Shown: in pieces, positions 10,451 through 22,487 of the stretch | Layout of the letters: each line of letters begins with the position of its first letter | Position numbering within the stretch: the stretch's first letter is position 1 | From: Puccinellia tenuiflora | Taxonomy: Eukaryota > Streptophyta > Magnoliopsida > Poales > Poaceae | Assembly (NCBI GenBank): GCA_012064385.1 | Contig: QRDG01000136.1 | Span: forward strand, 427,266 to 491,265 | Length of the DNA stretch: 64,000 nt | Reading direction: 5' to 3' | Notes under the pieces: model-generated | Seen by the model: the letters and a program-made list of their open reading frames with translations, nothing else | Told to the model about the DNA's origin: nothing | Database searches by the model: none | Translations under genes and position numbers: made by a program

Positions 10451-13400
10451 ATCAATGCATAAGACAAAGATCGAGACTTGTGGAACAGAACTGGCACAAA
10501 GCACGACTCTACGACACAAAAGTATAGCAACTCATATAACGAGAAGAATCCAAATATTACAAGCAAAAGGATCACAGATCCCACAATTCAACAAGCGGAA
10601 GCGGGTAGTGTTGTCTAACAACAAGAAGCAAAAAATATGGCCTAAGAGGCCTACAATAAACATTCACCCAAGCCAGCTTGTTCCACGGTCCCAAGCTGCC
10701 ACCTGGGAACCCCAGACTAGTAGTCGACGTCAACGTAGAACCCACCTAGTTGCTCGGTGTCGTCCTCCTCTGAAATACAAATACATAGAGGCAGCAAAGA
10801 GAGACTGAGTACGATGTACTCGCAAGTTTAGTAGGGCGATATAGGCCCAATGACTGACGGAGGCTCTAAAGCTGTGTAGGTATTTCTTTTGCATAAAGCT
10901 AGTTTTAAATAACTGAAACATAAAGGACCCATGGCATTCGTCTACTCAGAATATTTTCATAAAGGGGTAAGAGAGTAACATTTTTCCTCTTCGCTTCTCG
11001 GCGAACCTACTTGTAACCATCACCACTCATCTCCACCAAAGGCACTCCCTCGAATCACCCTCGAGGAAATGAACCTTTATCTCAAGTTGATTATGCAACC
11101 TTTAGCTGCCATATCAATTAGGTTAAAAGTTATCTATGGTCTCGTATATCCGTTCCCAAGTCGTCCATAACCGCGGACACGGCTTTTCGAAAAGATTTAA
11201 CCCTGCAGGGGTGTACTATTTGAAGTCGCCAGGTTTCCGAAGGAACCCCAGCTCCTTATCCATTGGTACCGTCCGGCTCACCTAGTTGGCCCTCTTCCGG
11301 GGAAGACCGGCGAGCGGGCGCGGTTAGACCTTTACATTGCATGAGGCTTACTCAAGGACCATCAGTGTGCGGAAGGACAGGTTCAGCGCTCCCAGCGCCC
11401 TGCCCCGCGGCCACATCCTAAACACCACCATCCTCGTTTCTTTTCCACCCACACAACTCACGCGCAAATGGAAATAGCAAACTAGAGGACCCTTGACAAG
11501 CCCCTCACAACTTATTCGGTCAAAGGGGGTTCCATATGCCCCCACCTCCGGAAGCACGCTCGATCTTGGTTCTAGAGACAAGAACTCGCACCTAGGGGCT
11601 AGAGTGAGGCAAAACACCATCCCCGATGGCAACTCACCCAAGCCGTCTTAGCATTTTAATTAAGCATCATAATTATCCACCTTGCCCGAACCACTCCAAC
11701 ATCATCAACAGTTATGGAATGTAATAACGGACGTAACTAGTACTTCAACTAAGCATGGCTAAGCATAGCTAAGCATATGAATACAACAATTCTATCTTTA
11801 TCTCGGCCAACACTTCAACCCTAGGTTTCATAGGTAGGGATACATGTGATTGGCTCGGGGAAGAACATGCATTCATAGGATATTCTAATATTTACCAAAA
11901 GAGACATTTGAACCGCATGCAATATTATGGTGGATAAAATAATTTAATAAAATCATAGGATGCTAGATGCCAAGAAGGTTAGGTTATCTCTTGCCTTGCT
12001 GCCCGGTCGTGAAGTACTGCTCGTCGGGGTAGTTATCGGTAACCTCGACTCCGGAATCTATCGATACCCAAAAGAGAATACAAAGAACACATAAATCACA
12101 CGAACTCAAGATGCAATGCTCAATCACATGATGACATGTCCAATTGATGCAAAGATATTATTATTTAAAGTAGAAGCAACATTAAATGGGGAGCCAAATA
12201 ATTAGTGCAATTATTTGGAACCAACCCCATATTTATCTTAGTGACCTCAATTCTTTATAAATTATCAAATTATTAGAGAAGTGGCTCAATTATGCATGAA
12301 CATGACATGAATAGATAGGTTTCGTTCTTCCGATCAATTCGGTAATTTATTTGTAATTTTCGGAGCACCGATGAATAAATGACAAATTAATTAAACAAAC
12401 GAATTTATTCAATTTAAACAATTTATGAATAACATCAAATAAAAGTTTGTGATCATGATGTGATAAGTGCATGGTTTGATAGCATTTGACATGTTGATCA
12501 CTTTGATATTTAATTCATAATTTTTGGACGATTATTTAATAAATTATGAATTTTCCTAATTTGGGATTATTTAACCCATTTTAGGAATCTTTAAAACACA
12601 GCAAATTTATTTAAACAAAAGGGCAAAATCATTTACCAAAAGATAGGAGATGTTTTTTCTAAGCACTTTGGTATTTGATTTTCCAAGAATGGAGCATTTT
12701 ACAATTTGTTATGAATTATTTAAGTTCCATTTTAATTTCCAAAATTTGCAGGAATTACTGTACGGGCCGACCTCCAAACCGGCCCAGACCGGGCACAGGC
12801 CGGGGCAGTGGCTGAGGCGACCGGCCCACTGGCCGGCCCAGACCGTCTCTAGGCCGGGGGTGGCCCGAGGGGTCCGGCCTCGGTGCCGGCCCAGGCTGGG
12901 CGCCAGGCTGGGGCAGTGCCAGAGGCCTCCGGCCTTTTGGCCGGCCCAGGCCGGGCACGGGGTTGACCCTGGGATGCCGCGATCGGCGCAAGCACGGCGG
13001 TGACCGCGGCGTCGGCACGGACGCGCACGGCGGTGACCGGTATGCGGGGACGCGATACTCGACGCGATTCGACACGCCGTTCTCAGGGGAGGCTACGGGC
13101 GGCGATTTGGACCAATAGGTCGTCGGGAATGACTACCGGCGACGTCTACGGCGGCGGTTGCGCTCGGCCGCGACGAAGCTACGAAGACGCGGCGAGAGGG
13201 GGAGGGAGAAGCGGAGCGGGCATGTCCCGGAGACACGCAAGCTTACCGTTGACGCGTGGGGCTGATCAGAGGGGCCGAAGACGGTCGGAGTCGGCGGCGC
13301 GCTCGCTCAACATGCGGCGGACGGAGTCGGAGAAGACGGCCCGATTCCGGCGAACCACGGCGTCCTAGCACGCGCGAGTCGCCGGGGAGGTAGAGGAGAT

Positions 13401-13662
13401 GTCGGCGGAGCTTATGACGGCGTCGGCTTGGCCCCGGGTGGTCGGAGGCGACGACGAACGTGACGGCGGCGGCGGCAGACATGGAGCTCGAGGGGGGGAA
13501 AAGAGAAACGGAGAGGGAAGAGGAGCAGGGGAGGGGCAGGTGAGCAAGTGGGAGAGGGCGTCGTCGGTGGCCTCATTTACCACCAGGGTAGGCGGCATGG
13601 CGCGTGGGGGCAGGGGAGGCACGTCGGCGGCATGGCGCCAGCGCCCATGTCGCCACGGTGAG

Positions 13663-13663
<1 letters not shown>

Positions 13664-13697
<34 letters not shown>
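13664..13697. repeat. (GA)n microsatellite
   Basis: About 16 GA units. The partner LTR has a much shorter tract at 20246-20265, so the tract changed length after insertion. Confidence 0.85.
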
Positions 13698-13699
<2 letters not shown>

Positions 13700-14370
13700 C
13701 TGACAGGAGGGTCCCACCGGCAGGTTTTTGTTCTTTTGGCATTTTCATTTTTCAATTTGAAACCAGTAGCAAAGCTGGGATTTTATTGGGGCCCTCAACC
13801 ATTTTGAAAAATTATGAAACAAATTACAGAGGCTCCCCATAACATGAAGTGGGTCCACAAGAATTGGGGTAGCAATATAAATTGTTTTGAGCAACATTTG
13901 TTCATAGGGTGTAGTTTAGGTCAAAAATTGATAATTTCCAAAATATATTTATTTGGAGCATTTATACATTTCCAAAAATAATGAAAATATTCATGGAGAC
14001 TCTCACAATCATATTGAAACTCCCCATGATTTTAGTTTGAAATTTTGGAAGGTTTAACTTGGTTCCAAAAATAGGAATTGAATTAAGCCAATTTAATTTC
14101 TCAAATTTATTTAAATGGGTTGGCATTTATAAAATATATTCTTAGAACTTCCGGGACAATTTGGAAATTTAAGAATAAGTTGGTTTGGCCATTTTGGGCA
14201 AAGCATTTAGTTTTGGAAAATTTAGGAAGAGTTTTGCTTCCCTAGTTTTTAATATCCAAGTGTGGCTTTATTTAGAGTTAGCAATTTAAGCAATTATGCC
14301 ATGATGCAATGCAACACAAAAAGCGAAAATTTGGCCGGTATTTTAGGGTACCAAATTAGGGCTGTTACAA

Positions 14371-14383
14371 TTCTACCCCCCTT
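14371..14383 (-). other. Polypurine tract
   Basis: On the - strand this reads AAGGGGGGTAGAA immediately before the 3' LTR start TGTAACAGCCC. It is the expected plus-strand primer and supports - orientation. Confidence 0.75.
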
Positions 14384-16965
14384 ACAGGAATCTCGTCCCG
14401 AGATTCTAGAGTAGAAGTAGGGATGAGGGAACATGACAACACCCATCTTCCTCATTGCAGAGATTTGGCTAACCAACATGACATGCCAAAAAGACGGGAA
14501 GAACAGGAGATTACTTAAGGTGGCAGACAAAATGACTCTTGCCCAAAACCATAAGCCATTGAGGACAAACTAGGAACAACTTGACCAACCAAAGGTCGAG
14601 CAGAAGATCGGACAATAGATCAATTGTTCAAGGCCATGACAGTACTTCAAAACACACCGAGGCGTAGACCGTAGAGGTTTGAAGCACCGTGGGGAGAAAG
14701 GACACCTTTTGGACTACACGTTGTTGACCTACCAAATGTTCCACAAGGTTGGGAGATCGGCCCTAACGGATCTGATGAATTGACCCACCGTCCGTGTGAG
14801 TGGGCAAAACCCTTGGATTCACCTAGGAAGGATAGATATGACATTGACCCCATATTTAGACAGAGAGGTAAAACCTGATATTGGGCTATTGCCACGAGAT
14901 AGATGGAGTAGGAGGATTTACCGATAGATATTTATCAACTCCGAGGTGATGTTATCCTTGAGGTTCTAGATATCACACACATGCTTCGGAAAATCCTTCA
15001 TTCGATCCTCAAGCGAAGGTCGTACTTGAAGATAGAGAATGGACCTTAGGGGAACACCTCTAGAACCAGTTACACATGATCCTCATGGACAGCGGTCGAT
15101 AGGAGATTTAGTCAAAAGCCTTCTGGTGAGGTGCGTGAACCACAACACCGGACTTGTCGGGTTAGTAGTAGGCTTAGGTCATGCTCTTGATAAACTCCAA
15201 GCATCACTTTTGCTTGAGATTCGGAGTTGGTTAGGCATGAGGGCAACTCAGACTTGGCATGCCCGAGGAGGGAGTTTGCTAAAGTTAGCCGACGGGTAGG
15301 ATAACTAGATTCTCAGATAAGGGCTACATAGCCAAGCTCCAGAACACGAGGTAGATTGGGGGTTCCTTTGGGTCACGATCACGAAGAGGAAATTGATCCA
15401 GCATGAACTCCAAACAAGAAGCCCAACTGGTTCATGATTGGGAAGCACCGGTGAGATGATAAGTTTTTGCCAAATTCCTCTTATTTAGGAACGACTCGGT
15501 CAAGACTTGGTGTGCACACATGGCTTAGTCAGAGAACAGGAGGTACCATCCTACCAGCTCAATAATGCACGTATGCATAACCAACTTGTGATTTAACCCG
15601 AGGAGACAAAGCGAACTTCACTCAGATCCATAGCGACAGAAGTCACTCGTTGCGAGAGAAAGCTTGCCTTTCAGGAAAAGATGGGGTCTTGAGAGTTTCG
15701 ACATGAACCTAACTCGTTGACCGAAGGTACACCTTAACGAAAGGACTTGGCAACACAGACAACTCAGCCCGGTGATATAATTACCAACTAGGCTAAGAGT
15801 GTCACCGAAGTCTTTGGATTTCAAAACAATATCAATTGCTAAGATTATCCGATTACCACAACGATATTCATCCTCAACACTCTCGAGCCCAAAAAGCTCG
15901 GAGGTAGATGGATAAGGAAGGTTAGGAGCATCACTTCCTCAAGTGCGTCATGAGACTAAGCACGACCTCTTGATATAAAAGAGTGTGACACTCCAAGGTG
16001 GAACGGAACAAAAGCTAGACAAGCTCCTATTCCGCGATTTACAAGACTTTGACCTCACCGAGAAACGGGCGAGGGACCGGAGTTTGTTTCTCCTGGCATC
16101 CCGAAGCGGAATGCCTTGACGAAGCACAAGAGTAACATGCATTAGAACACCCCAATGCACGATGAAACCTGACTGTCAACAGACAGATAGAGGTCTGATA
16201 ACAGATTTGGATTAAGGAACGGGCTAACAACAATTTAGGATATTGCAGAAGCCCATGTTAGCACTCTTCCGACAACTAGTGCCGAAAGGGTTTCATGAAC
16301 GGGTGTTAGTGGAGGACACACAATTATTGATGGAAAACTCGCTAAGAGCAATCCCGTCATGATTCAGATGATTCCATAACAGAGAGCCTAGGTACGCTAG
16401 TGACGAAGAAGAGCATTGCCGAGGAAACCAATTACGGCTGCAATCTCGAGTTTGAAGACCAACTTCCATTTTTTTGCCAACCTGATGTAGGGTTTGACCT
16501 TTAGCACCAGGATTCAACGGGAAAGATCTTGGGTTAAAGATCAGCTTCATGCACCGGGACCCACAATAGCATAATGCTCACAAGGGTGACAACCCCCATG
16601 AATCATTACACCGGAGTCCTAGCACAATCCGGGACCTTCGGTTCAAGATCTTGGACTACAGCAAGGGATTATCTTGATGAACCATCATACTTCCTTTCTT
16701 CGGCTTCAGAATCTGGCAGACGAGCAAAGTTAACCACTAACTAAAGATAGAACCCAACCCCGTGATCCTATAGATTTAGGAGTTGCCGACGATCAGAAAA
16801 CCGTTAAAGTCAAATAGAGGTAAGATGGCACCGAGATCAGAGTGAATTGGATAAGGAGTAAAAGAATCCTAGGAGGGTTTTCACAACTCATTTTTAGGTT
16901 AAAAATAATTTTCACGAACTAGACTCGACATCGACCAATAGAAAGGGTTTCCTACAGGCAGTCCT

Positions 16966-16977
16966 GCTCTGATACCA
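16966..16977 (-). other. Primer-binding site (tRNA-iMet)
   Basis: The - strand reads TGGTATCAGAGC, a perfect 12-base match to the initiator-tRNA PBS, three bases after the LTR end. Confidence 0.85.
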
Positions 16978-16980
16978 ACT

Positions 16981-19900
16981 TGTAGCGCCCCGACCCCGGA
17001 ATTATACAGAGAGGCTATGAATCCGACACAACCATCAATGCATAAGACAAAGATCGAGACTTGTGGAACAGAACTGGCACAAAGCACGACTCTACGACAC
17101 AAAAGTATAGCAACTCATATAACGAGAAGAATCCAAATATCACAAGCAAAAGGATCACAGATCCCACGATTCAACAAGCGGAAGCGGGTAGTGTTGTCTA
17201 ACAACAAGAAGCAAAAATATGGCCTAAGAGGCCTACAATAAACATTCACCCAAGCCAGCTTGTTCCACGGTCCCAAGCTGCCACCTGGGAACCCCAGACT
17301 AGTAGTCGACGTCAACGTAGAACCACCTAGTTGCTCGGTGTCGTCCTCCTCTGAAATACAAATACATAGAGGCAGCAAAGAGAGACTGAGTACGATGTAC
17401 TCGCAAGTTTAGTAGGGCGATATAGGCCCAATGACTGACGGAGGCTCTAAAGCTGTGTAGGTATTTCTTTTGCATAAAGCTAGTTTTAAATAACTGAAAC
17501 ATAAAGGACCCATGGCATTCGTCTACTCAGAATATTTTCATAAAGGGGTAAGAGAGTAACATTTTCCTCTTCGGTTCTCGGCGAACCTACTTGTAACCAT
17601 CACCACTCATCTCCACCAAAGGCACTCCCTCGAATCACCCTCGAGGAAATGAACCTTTATCTCAAGTTGATTATGCAACCTTTAGCTGCCATATCAATTA
17701 GGTTAAAAGTTATCTATGGTCTCGTATATCCGTTCCCAAGTCGTCCATAACCGCGGACACGGCTTTTCGAAAAGATTTAACCCTGCAGGGGTGTACTATT
17801 TGAAGTCGCCAGGTTTCCGAAGGAACCCCAGCTCCTTATCCATTGGTACCGTCCGGCTCACCTAGTTGGCCCTCTTCCGGGGAAGACCGGCGAGCGGGCG
17901 CGGTTAGACCTTTACATTGCATGAGGCTTACTCAAGGACCATCAGTGTGCGGAAGGACAGGTTTAGCGCTCCCAGCGCCCTGCCCCGCGGCCACATCCTA
18001 AACACCACCATCCTCGTTTCTTTTCCACCCACACAACTCACGCGCAAATGGAAATAGCAAACTAGAGGACCCTTGACAAGCCCCTCACGACTTATTCGGT
18101 CAAAGGGGGTTCCATATGCCCCCACCTACGAAAGCACGCTCGATCTTGGTTCTAGAGACAAGAACTCGCACCTAGGGGCTAGAGTGAGGCAAAACACCAT
18201 CCCCGATGGCAACTCACCCAAGCCGTCTTAGCATTTTAATTAAGCATCATAATTATCCACCTTGCCCGAACCACTCCAACATCATCAACAGTTATGGAAT
18301 GTAATAACGGACGTAACTAGTACTTCAACTAAGCATGGCTAAGCATAGCTAAGCATATGAATACAACAATTTTATCTTTATCTCGGCCAACACTTCAACC
18401 CTAGGTTTCATAGGTAGGGATACATGTGATTGGCTCGGGGAAGAACATGCATTCACAGGATATTCTAATATTTACCAAAAGAGACATTTGAACCGTATGC
18501 AATATTATGGTGGATAAAATAATTTAATAAAATCATAGGATGCTAGATGCCAAGAAGGTTAGGTTATCTCTTGCCTTGCTGCCCGGTCGTGAAGTACTGC
18601 TCGTCGGGGTAGTTATCGGTAACCTCGACTCCGGAATCTATCGATACCCAAAAGAGAATACAAAGAACACATAAATCACACGAACTCAAGATGCAATGCT
18701 CAATCACATGATGACATGTCCAATTGATGCAAAGATATTATTATTTAAAGTAGAAGCAACATTAAATGGGGAGCCAAATAATTAGTGCAATTATTTGGAA
18801 CCAACCCCATATTTATCTTAGTGACCTCAATTCTTTATAAATTATCAAATTATTAGAGAAGTGGCTCAATTATGCATGAACATGACATGAATAGATAGGT
18901 TTCGTTCTTCCGATCAATTCGGTAATTTATTTGTAATTTTCGGAGCACCGATGAATAAATGACAAATTAATTAAACAAACGAATTTATTTAATTTAAACA
19001 ATTTATGAATAACATCAAATAAAAGTTTGTGATCATGATGTGATAAGTGCATGGTTTCATAGCATTTGACATGTTGATCACTTTGATATTTAATTCATAA
19101 TTTTTGGACGATTATTTAATAAATTATGAATTTCCTAATTTGGGATTATTTAACCCATTTTAGGAATCTTTAAAACACAGCAAATTTATTTAAACAAAAG
19201 GGCAAAATCATGTTACCAAAAGATAGGAGATGTTTTTCTAAGCACTTTGGTATTTGATTTGCCAAGAATGGAGCATTTTACAATTTGTTATGAATTATTT
19301 AAGTTCCATTTTAATTTCCAAAATTTGCAGGAATTACTGTACGGGCCGGCCTCCAAACCGGCCCAGACCGGGGCACAGGCCGGGGCAGTGGCTGAGGCGA
19401 CCGGCCCACTGGCCGGCCCAGACCGGGCTCTAGGCCGGGGGGTGGCCCGAGGGGGCCGGCCTCGGTGCCAGTCCAGGCTGGGCGCCAGGCCGGGGCAGTG
19501 CCAGAGGCCTCCGGCCTTTTGGCCGGCCCAGGCCGGGGCACGGGGTTGACCCTGGGATGCCGCGACCGGCGCAAGCACGGCGGTGACCACGGCGTCGGCA
19601 CGGACGCGCACGGCGGTGACCGGTACGCGGGGACGCGATACTCGACGCGATTCGACACGCCGTTCTTAGGGGAGGCTACGGGCGGCGATTTTGGACCAAT
19701 AGGTCGCCGGGAAGGACTCCGGCGACGTCCTACGGCGGCGGTTGCGCTCGGCCGCGACGAAGCTACGAAGACGCGGCGAGAGGGGGAGGGAGAAGTGGAG
19801 CGGGCATGTCCCGGAGACGCGCAGGCTTACCGTTGACGCGTGGGGCTGATCAGAGGGGCCGGAGACGGTCGGAGTCGGCGGCGCGCTCGCTCAACATGCG

Positions 19901-20934
19901 GCGGACGGAGTCGGAGAAGACGGCCCGATTCCGGCGAACCACGGCGTCCTAGCACGCGCGAGTCGACGGGGAGGTAGAGGAGATGTCGGCGGAGCTTATG
20001 ACGGCGTCGGCTTGGCCCCGGGTGGTCGGAGGCGACGACGAACGTGACGGCGGCGGCGGCAGACATGGAGCTCGAGGGGGGGAAAAGAGAAACGGAGAGG
20101 GAAGAGGAGCAGGGGAGGGGCAGGTGAGCAAGTGGGAGAGGGCGTCGTCGGTGGCCTCATTTACCACCAGGGTAGGCGGCATGGCGCGTGGGGGCAGGGG
20201 AGGCACGTCGGCGGCATGGCGCCAGCGCCCATGTCGCCACGGTGAGAGAGGAGAGAGAGAGAGGGCTGACAGGAGGGTCCCACCGGCAGGTTTTTGTTCT
20301 TTTGGCATTTTCATTCTTCAATTTGAAACCAGTAGCAAAGCTGGGATTTTATTGGGGCCCTCAACCATTTTGAAAAATTATGAAACAAATTACAGAGGCT
20401 CCCCATAACATGAAGTGGGTCCACAAAAATTGGGGTAGCAATATAAATTGTTTTGAGCAACATTTGTTCATAGGGTGTAGTTTAGGTCAAAAATTTATAA
20501 TTTCCAAAATATATTTATTTGGAGCATTTATACATTTCCAAAATAATGAAAATATTCATGGAGACTCTCACAATCATATTGAAACTCCCCATGATTTTAG
20601 TTTGAAATTTTGGAAGGTTTAACTTGGTTCCAAAAATAGGAATTGAATTAAGCCAATTTAAATTCTCAAATTTATTTAAATGGGTTGGCATTTATAAAAT
20701 ATATTCTTAGAACTTCCGGGACAATTTGTAAATTTAAGAATAAGTTGGTTTGGCCATTTTGGGCAAAGCATTTAGTTTTGGAAAATTTAGGAAGAGTTTT
20801 GCTTCCCTAGTTTTTAATCTCCAAGTGTGGCTTTATTTAGTGTTAGCAATTTAAACAATTATGCCATGATGCAATGCAACACAAAAAGCGAAAATTTGGC
20901 CGGTATTTTAGGGTACCAAATTAGGGCTGTTACA
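16981..20934 (-). repeat. 5' LTR of the LARD-like element
   Basis: 3954 bp, nearly identical to 9875-14369 apart from scattered substitutions, small indels, the missing MITE and a shorter GA tract. It would supply the promoter for a - strand transcript; no convincing TATA was picked out. Confidence 0.88.
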
Positions 20935-20997
20935 CTCCATGAGTGTTAGACACCATGAGTGTTTGGATCGAGAAAATGTAAACTAGATTATTGACTC

Positions 20998-21014
20998 TAG
21001 TGCAAGTGGGAGAC
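20998..21014 (+). other. Copia polypurine tract
   Basis: AGTGCAAGTGGGAGAC immediately precedes the 3' LTR and is the usual Angela/BARE-type PPT. It lies on the right side of the nested element, showing that 20935-21014 continues the Copia interior. Confidence 0.75.
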
Positions 21015-21928
21015 TGTTGGGAATATGCCCTAGAGGCAATAATAAAATGGTTTATTAGCATATTCATGTTTATGATAATAGTTATTCTCCATGCTATAAT
21101 TGTATTAACCAGAAACATAATACATGTGTGGAATATAAACAACCAGTTGTCCCTAGTAAGCCTCTACCGGACTAGTACCGGAAAAGTTCGGGAAAATTCC
21201 GGCAGAGTACCGGAAGATTCTAGAAGGTTCCGGAGGGCCCCACCTTGGGGGGCCACGAACCTAGAAGGCCCACATGGACCGAGGGAGGTGCAGCAGCCCA
21301 CTTGGGCTGGCCGCACCCTCTCCCTAAAGGCCCATACGGCTGGCCCATGGGAGGCACCCCAAAACCCTAGGGGCTGCCTTGGAGGGTAAGTTTCCTCCCT
21401 TGGCCGGCCCTAGATGGGTTTGGGACGCCCCCCACAGCCCCCTCACGCCTATATAAGGAGGAGGGGAGGGCTGGGGCGCAGCACCCTTGTACCCTAGCCA
21501 CCGGCCTCCCTCTCCTCTCCCTCCTCTCTCCTGCAGCCGCTTGGCGAAGCCCTGCAGGAATTTCTCCACCATCAACGCCACCACAACCGTCGTGGTGCCA
21601 ATATCCATCTAGCCACGTCCTCCTCGCTTGCGGGATCAAGGAGATGACGTCTACATCGAGCCGTACGTGTGGATACCGCGGAGGCGCTGCTCGTGCGGTG
21701 CTCCATCGGATTGGATCGCACGAATAATACATCTCCTCGCGACTAGATGAGTCTAGTTGCGGGGATCGACTAGCCAACCCCTGCACCGACAAAACGCGTT
21801 TGTTGATCTTCATGGGTAAGAGATTGGATCTCATCTTCGCTACCTTCGTCTAACAGATCTAGATCCTTGGGGTTTATTCCGCTTGCTGCGTAGGAAATTT
21901 TTTTGTTTTCTATGCTGCGACCCCTTCA
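21015..21928 (+). repeat. Copia 3' LTR with internal deletion
   Basis: 914 bp against 1746 bp for the 5' LTR. About 835 bp of U3, equivalent to 3477-4312, is missing between CCTCTACCGGACTAGT and ACCGGAAAAGTTCGGG. The remainder, including TATATAA at 21450-21456 and the end CCCCTTCA, aligns well. Confidence 0.85.
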
Positions 21929-22249
21929 GTTGGCAAGCACTTGAGGTGTCCTATCCTTCCTTTCCATCTTCTGATTCGGAGCGGTCGGGTTGCCACCACC
22001 ATTCGTGTGGTCGCCGCCATCGGTGGTGGTGGTGTCATCCTCATGGCCGCCACTAGCAGCTCCATCGGTGGTTTCGGCGTCGTCGTCCTCCGAGGCGTCT
22101 TGCTCAACGTCGACATGGTCGCCACTAGCAGCTCCGGCGGCGGCCTCCTCCTCCTCCAACTCCTGGGACGCTTCCCAGAACGACTTGTTGGCGTCTCTAG
22201 CTCTTTCTTCGACGCTCATGTTCTTAGAAGGGCCTGCGGACTCCGACAT
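21929..22249 (-). pseudogene. tnp1-like CACTA gene, truncated (right copy)
   Basis: ATG at 22249, second copy of the N-terminal 107 codons found at 2873-3193, with the acidic region and the RKDRTPQVLAN motif. The frame is cut at 21928 by the Copia LTR end. A few residues differ from the left copy (for example DVEQ for DDEQ, NQKM for KQKK). The upstream region carries a 31-bp hairpin and a dyad shared with the transposase gene. Confidence 0.65.
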
Positions 22250-22359
22250 GTTTGCACTTAATTAAAAAGAGGCAAAAAGTCAGTACAACACAAATATAAG
22301 AAAAAAAATCACTTAATTAAGTACTAAGATACCCCGGCCCATGCATTAGTCGCAATACC

Positions 22360-22442
22360 CCATATGTCCCTTTTTTTAGCAAAGTCATGCCAAAATTCAC
22401 GAAAAAATTCTGCATGACCTTTGCTAAAAAAGGGACATATGG
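22360..22442. repeat. 31-bp inverted repeat (hairpin)
   Basis: Arms 22360-22390 and 22412-22442 pair from CCATATGTCCC/GGGACATATGG inwards through TTTTTAGCAAA to CATGC/GCATG, with about two single-base bulges and a 21-base loop. In the left copy the sequence goes CCATATGTC then GACA directly into the Copia LTR, as if the inner hairpin had been removed. Confidence 0.85.
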
Positions 22443-22452
22443 AGTACCCGAA

Positions 22453-22487
22453 TTTGCCGGAACGGAATTTAATTGACGTTCCGGAAA
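22453..22487 (-). promoter_or_regulatory. Dyad upstream of the tnp1-like gene
   Basis: The inverted repeat CCGGAACG (22457-22464) / CGTTCCGG (22477-22484) has a 12-base spacer, within TTTGCC...GGAAA. A homologous dyad (27884-27919) lies upstream of the transposase gene in the same orientation, with different arm bases but pairing kept. It could be a binding site for the element's own proteins or a shared 5' UTR structure; function is inferred. Confidence 0.5.

Larger units (their letters stand above)
9875..14369 (-). repeat. 3' LTR of the LARD-like element, with MITE inside
   Basis: 4495 bp. After removing the 516-bp MITE and its 7-bp duplication it is 3972 bp, against 3954 bp for the partner. 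It contains the CCGGCC array (12763-12965), a GC-rich block to 13640 and a (GA)n tract (13664-13697). Long ORFs such as those in 13000-13840 fall in GC-rich sequence and have no domain. Confidence 0.88.
14370..16980 (-). other. LARD-like element interior, non-coding
   Basis: 2.6 kb without an ORF over about 100 codons or any gag/pol motif on either strand. The left edge is a - strand polypurine tract (complement of TTCTACCCCCCTT, 14371-14383); the right edge is the primer site. I see no other nested element. Confidence 0.7.
9875..20934 (-). mobile_element. Large non-coding LTR retrotransposon (LARD-like) nested in the Copia
   Basis: Two near-identical LTRs (9875-14369 and 16981-20934) bound a 2.6-kb interior without genes. 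On the - strand the LTR runs TGTAACAGCCC...GGGGCGCTACA, is followed by a tRNA-iMet primer site (16966-16977), and is preceded at the other end by a G-rich polypurine tract (14371-14383), so the transcript direction is -. With roughly 4-kb LTRs and no gag or pol, it must be mobilised in trans if at all. Flanking bases (GACTC left, CTCCA right) do not form a clean 5-bp TSD. Confidence 0.85.
3316..21928 (+). mobile_element. Copia retrotransposon (Angela/BARE-like LTR), degenerate, with nested element
   Basis: The 5' LTR is 3316-5061, the internal region 5062-9874 plus 20935-21014, and the 3' LTR 21015-21928. Both LTRs begin TGTTGGGAATATGCCC and end CCCCTTCA. A degenerate tRNA-iMet primer site and a polypurine tract fix the + orientation. 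The element is interrupted near its 3' end by the 9875-20934 retrotransposon. The internal region is AT-rich and keeps only a short gag trace; no RT or integrase motif is readable. No 5-bp TSD is present; instead both ends abut copies of the same 443-bp CACTA segment. Confidence 0.88.

Noticed and set aside
13000..13842. Long frames in the GC-rich part of the 4-kb LTR
   Set aside because: They shift with indels between the two LTR copies and show no protein signature.
9870..20939. A target-site duplication for the LARD-like element
   Set aside because: GACTC and CTCCA share only CTC; not a convincing 5-bp duplication.
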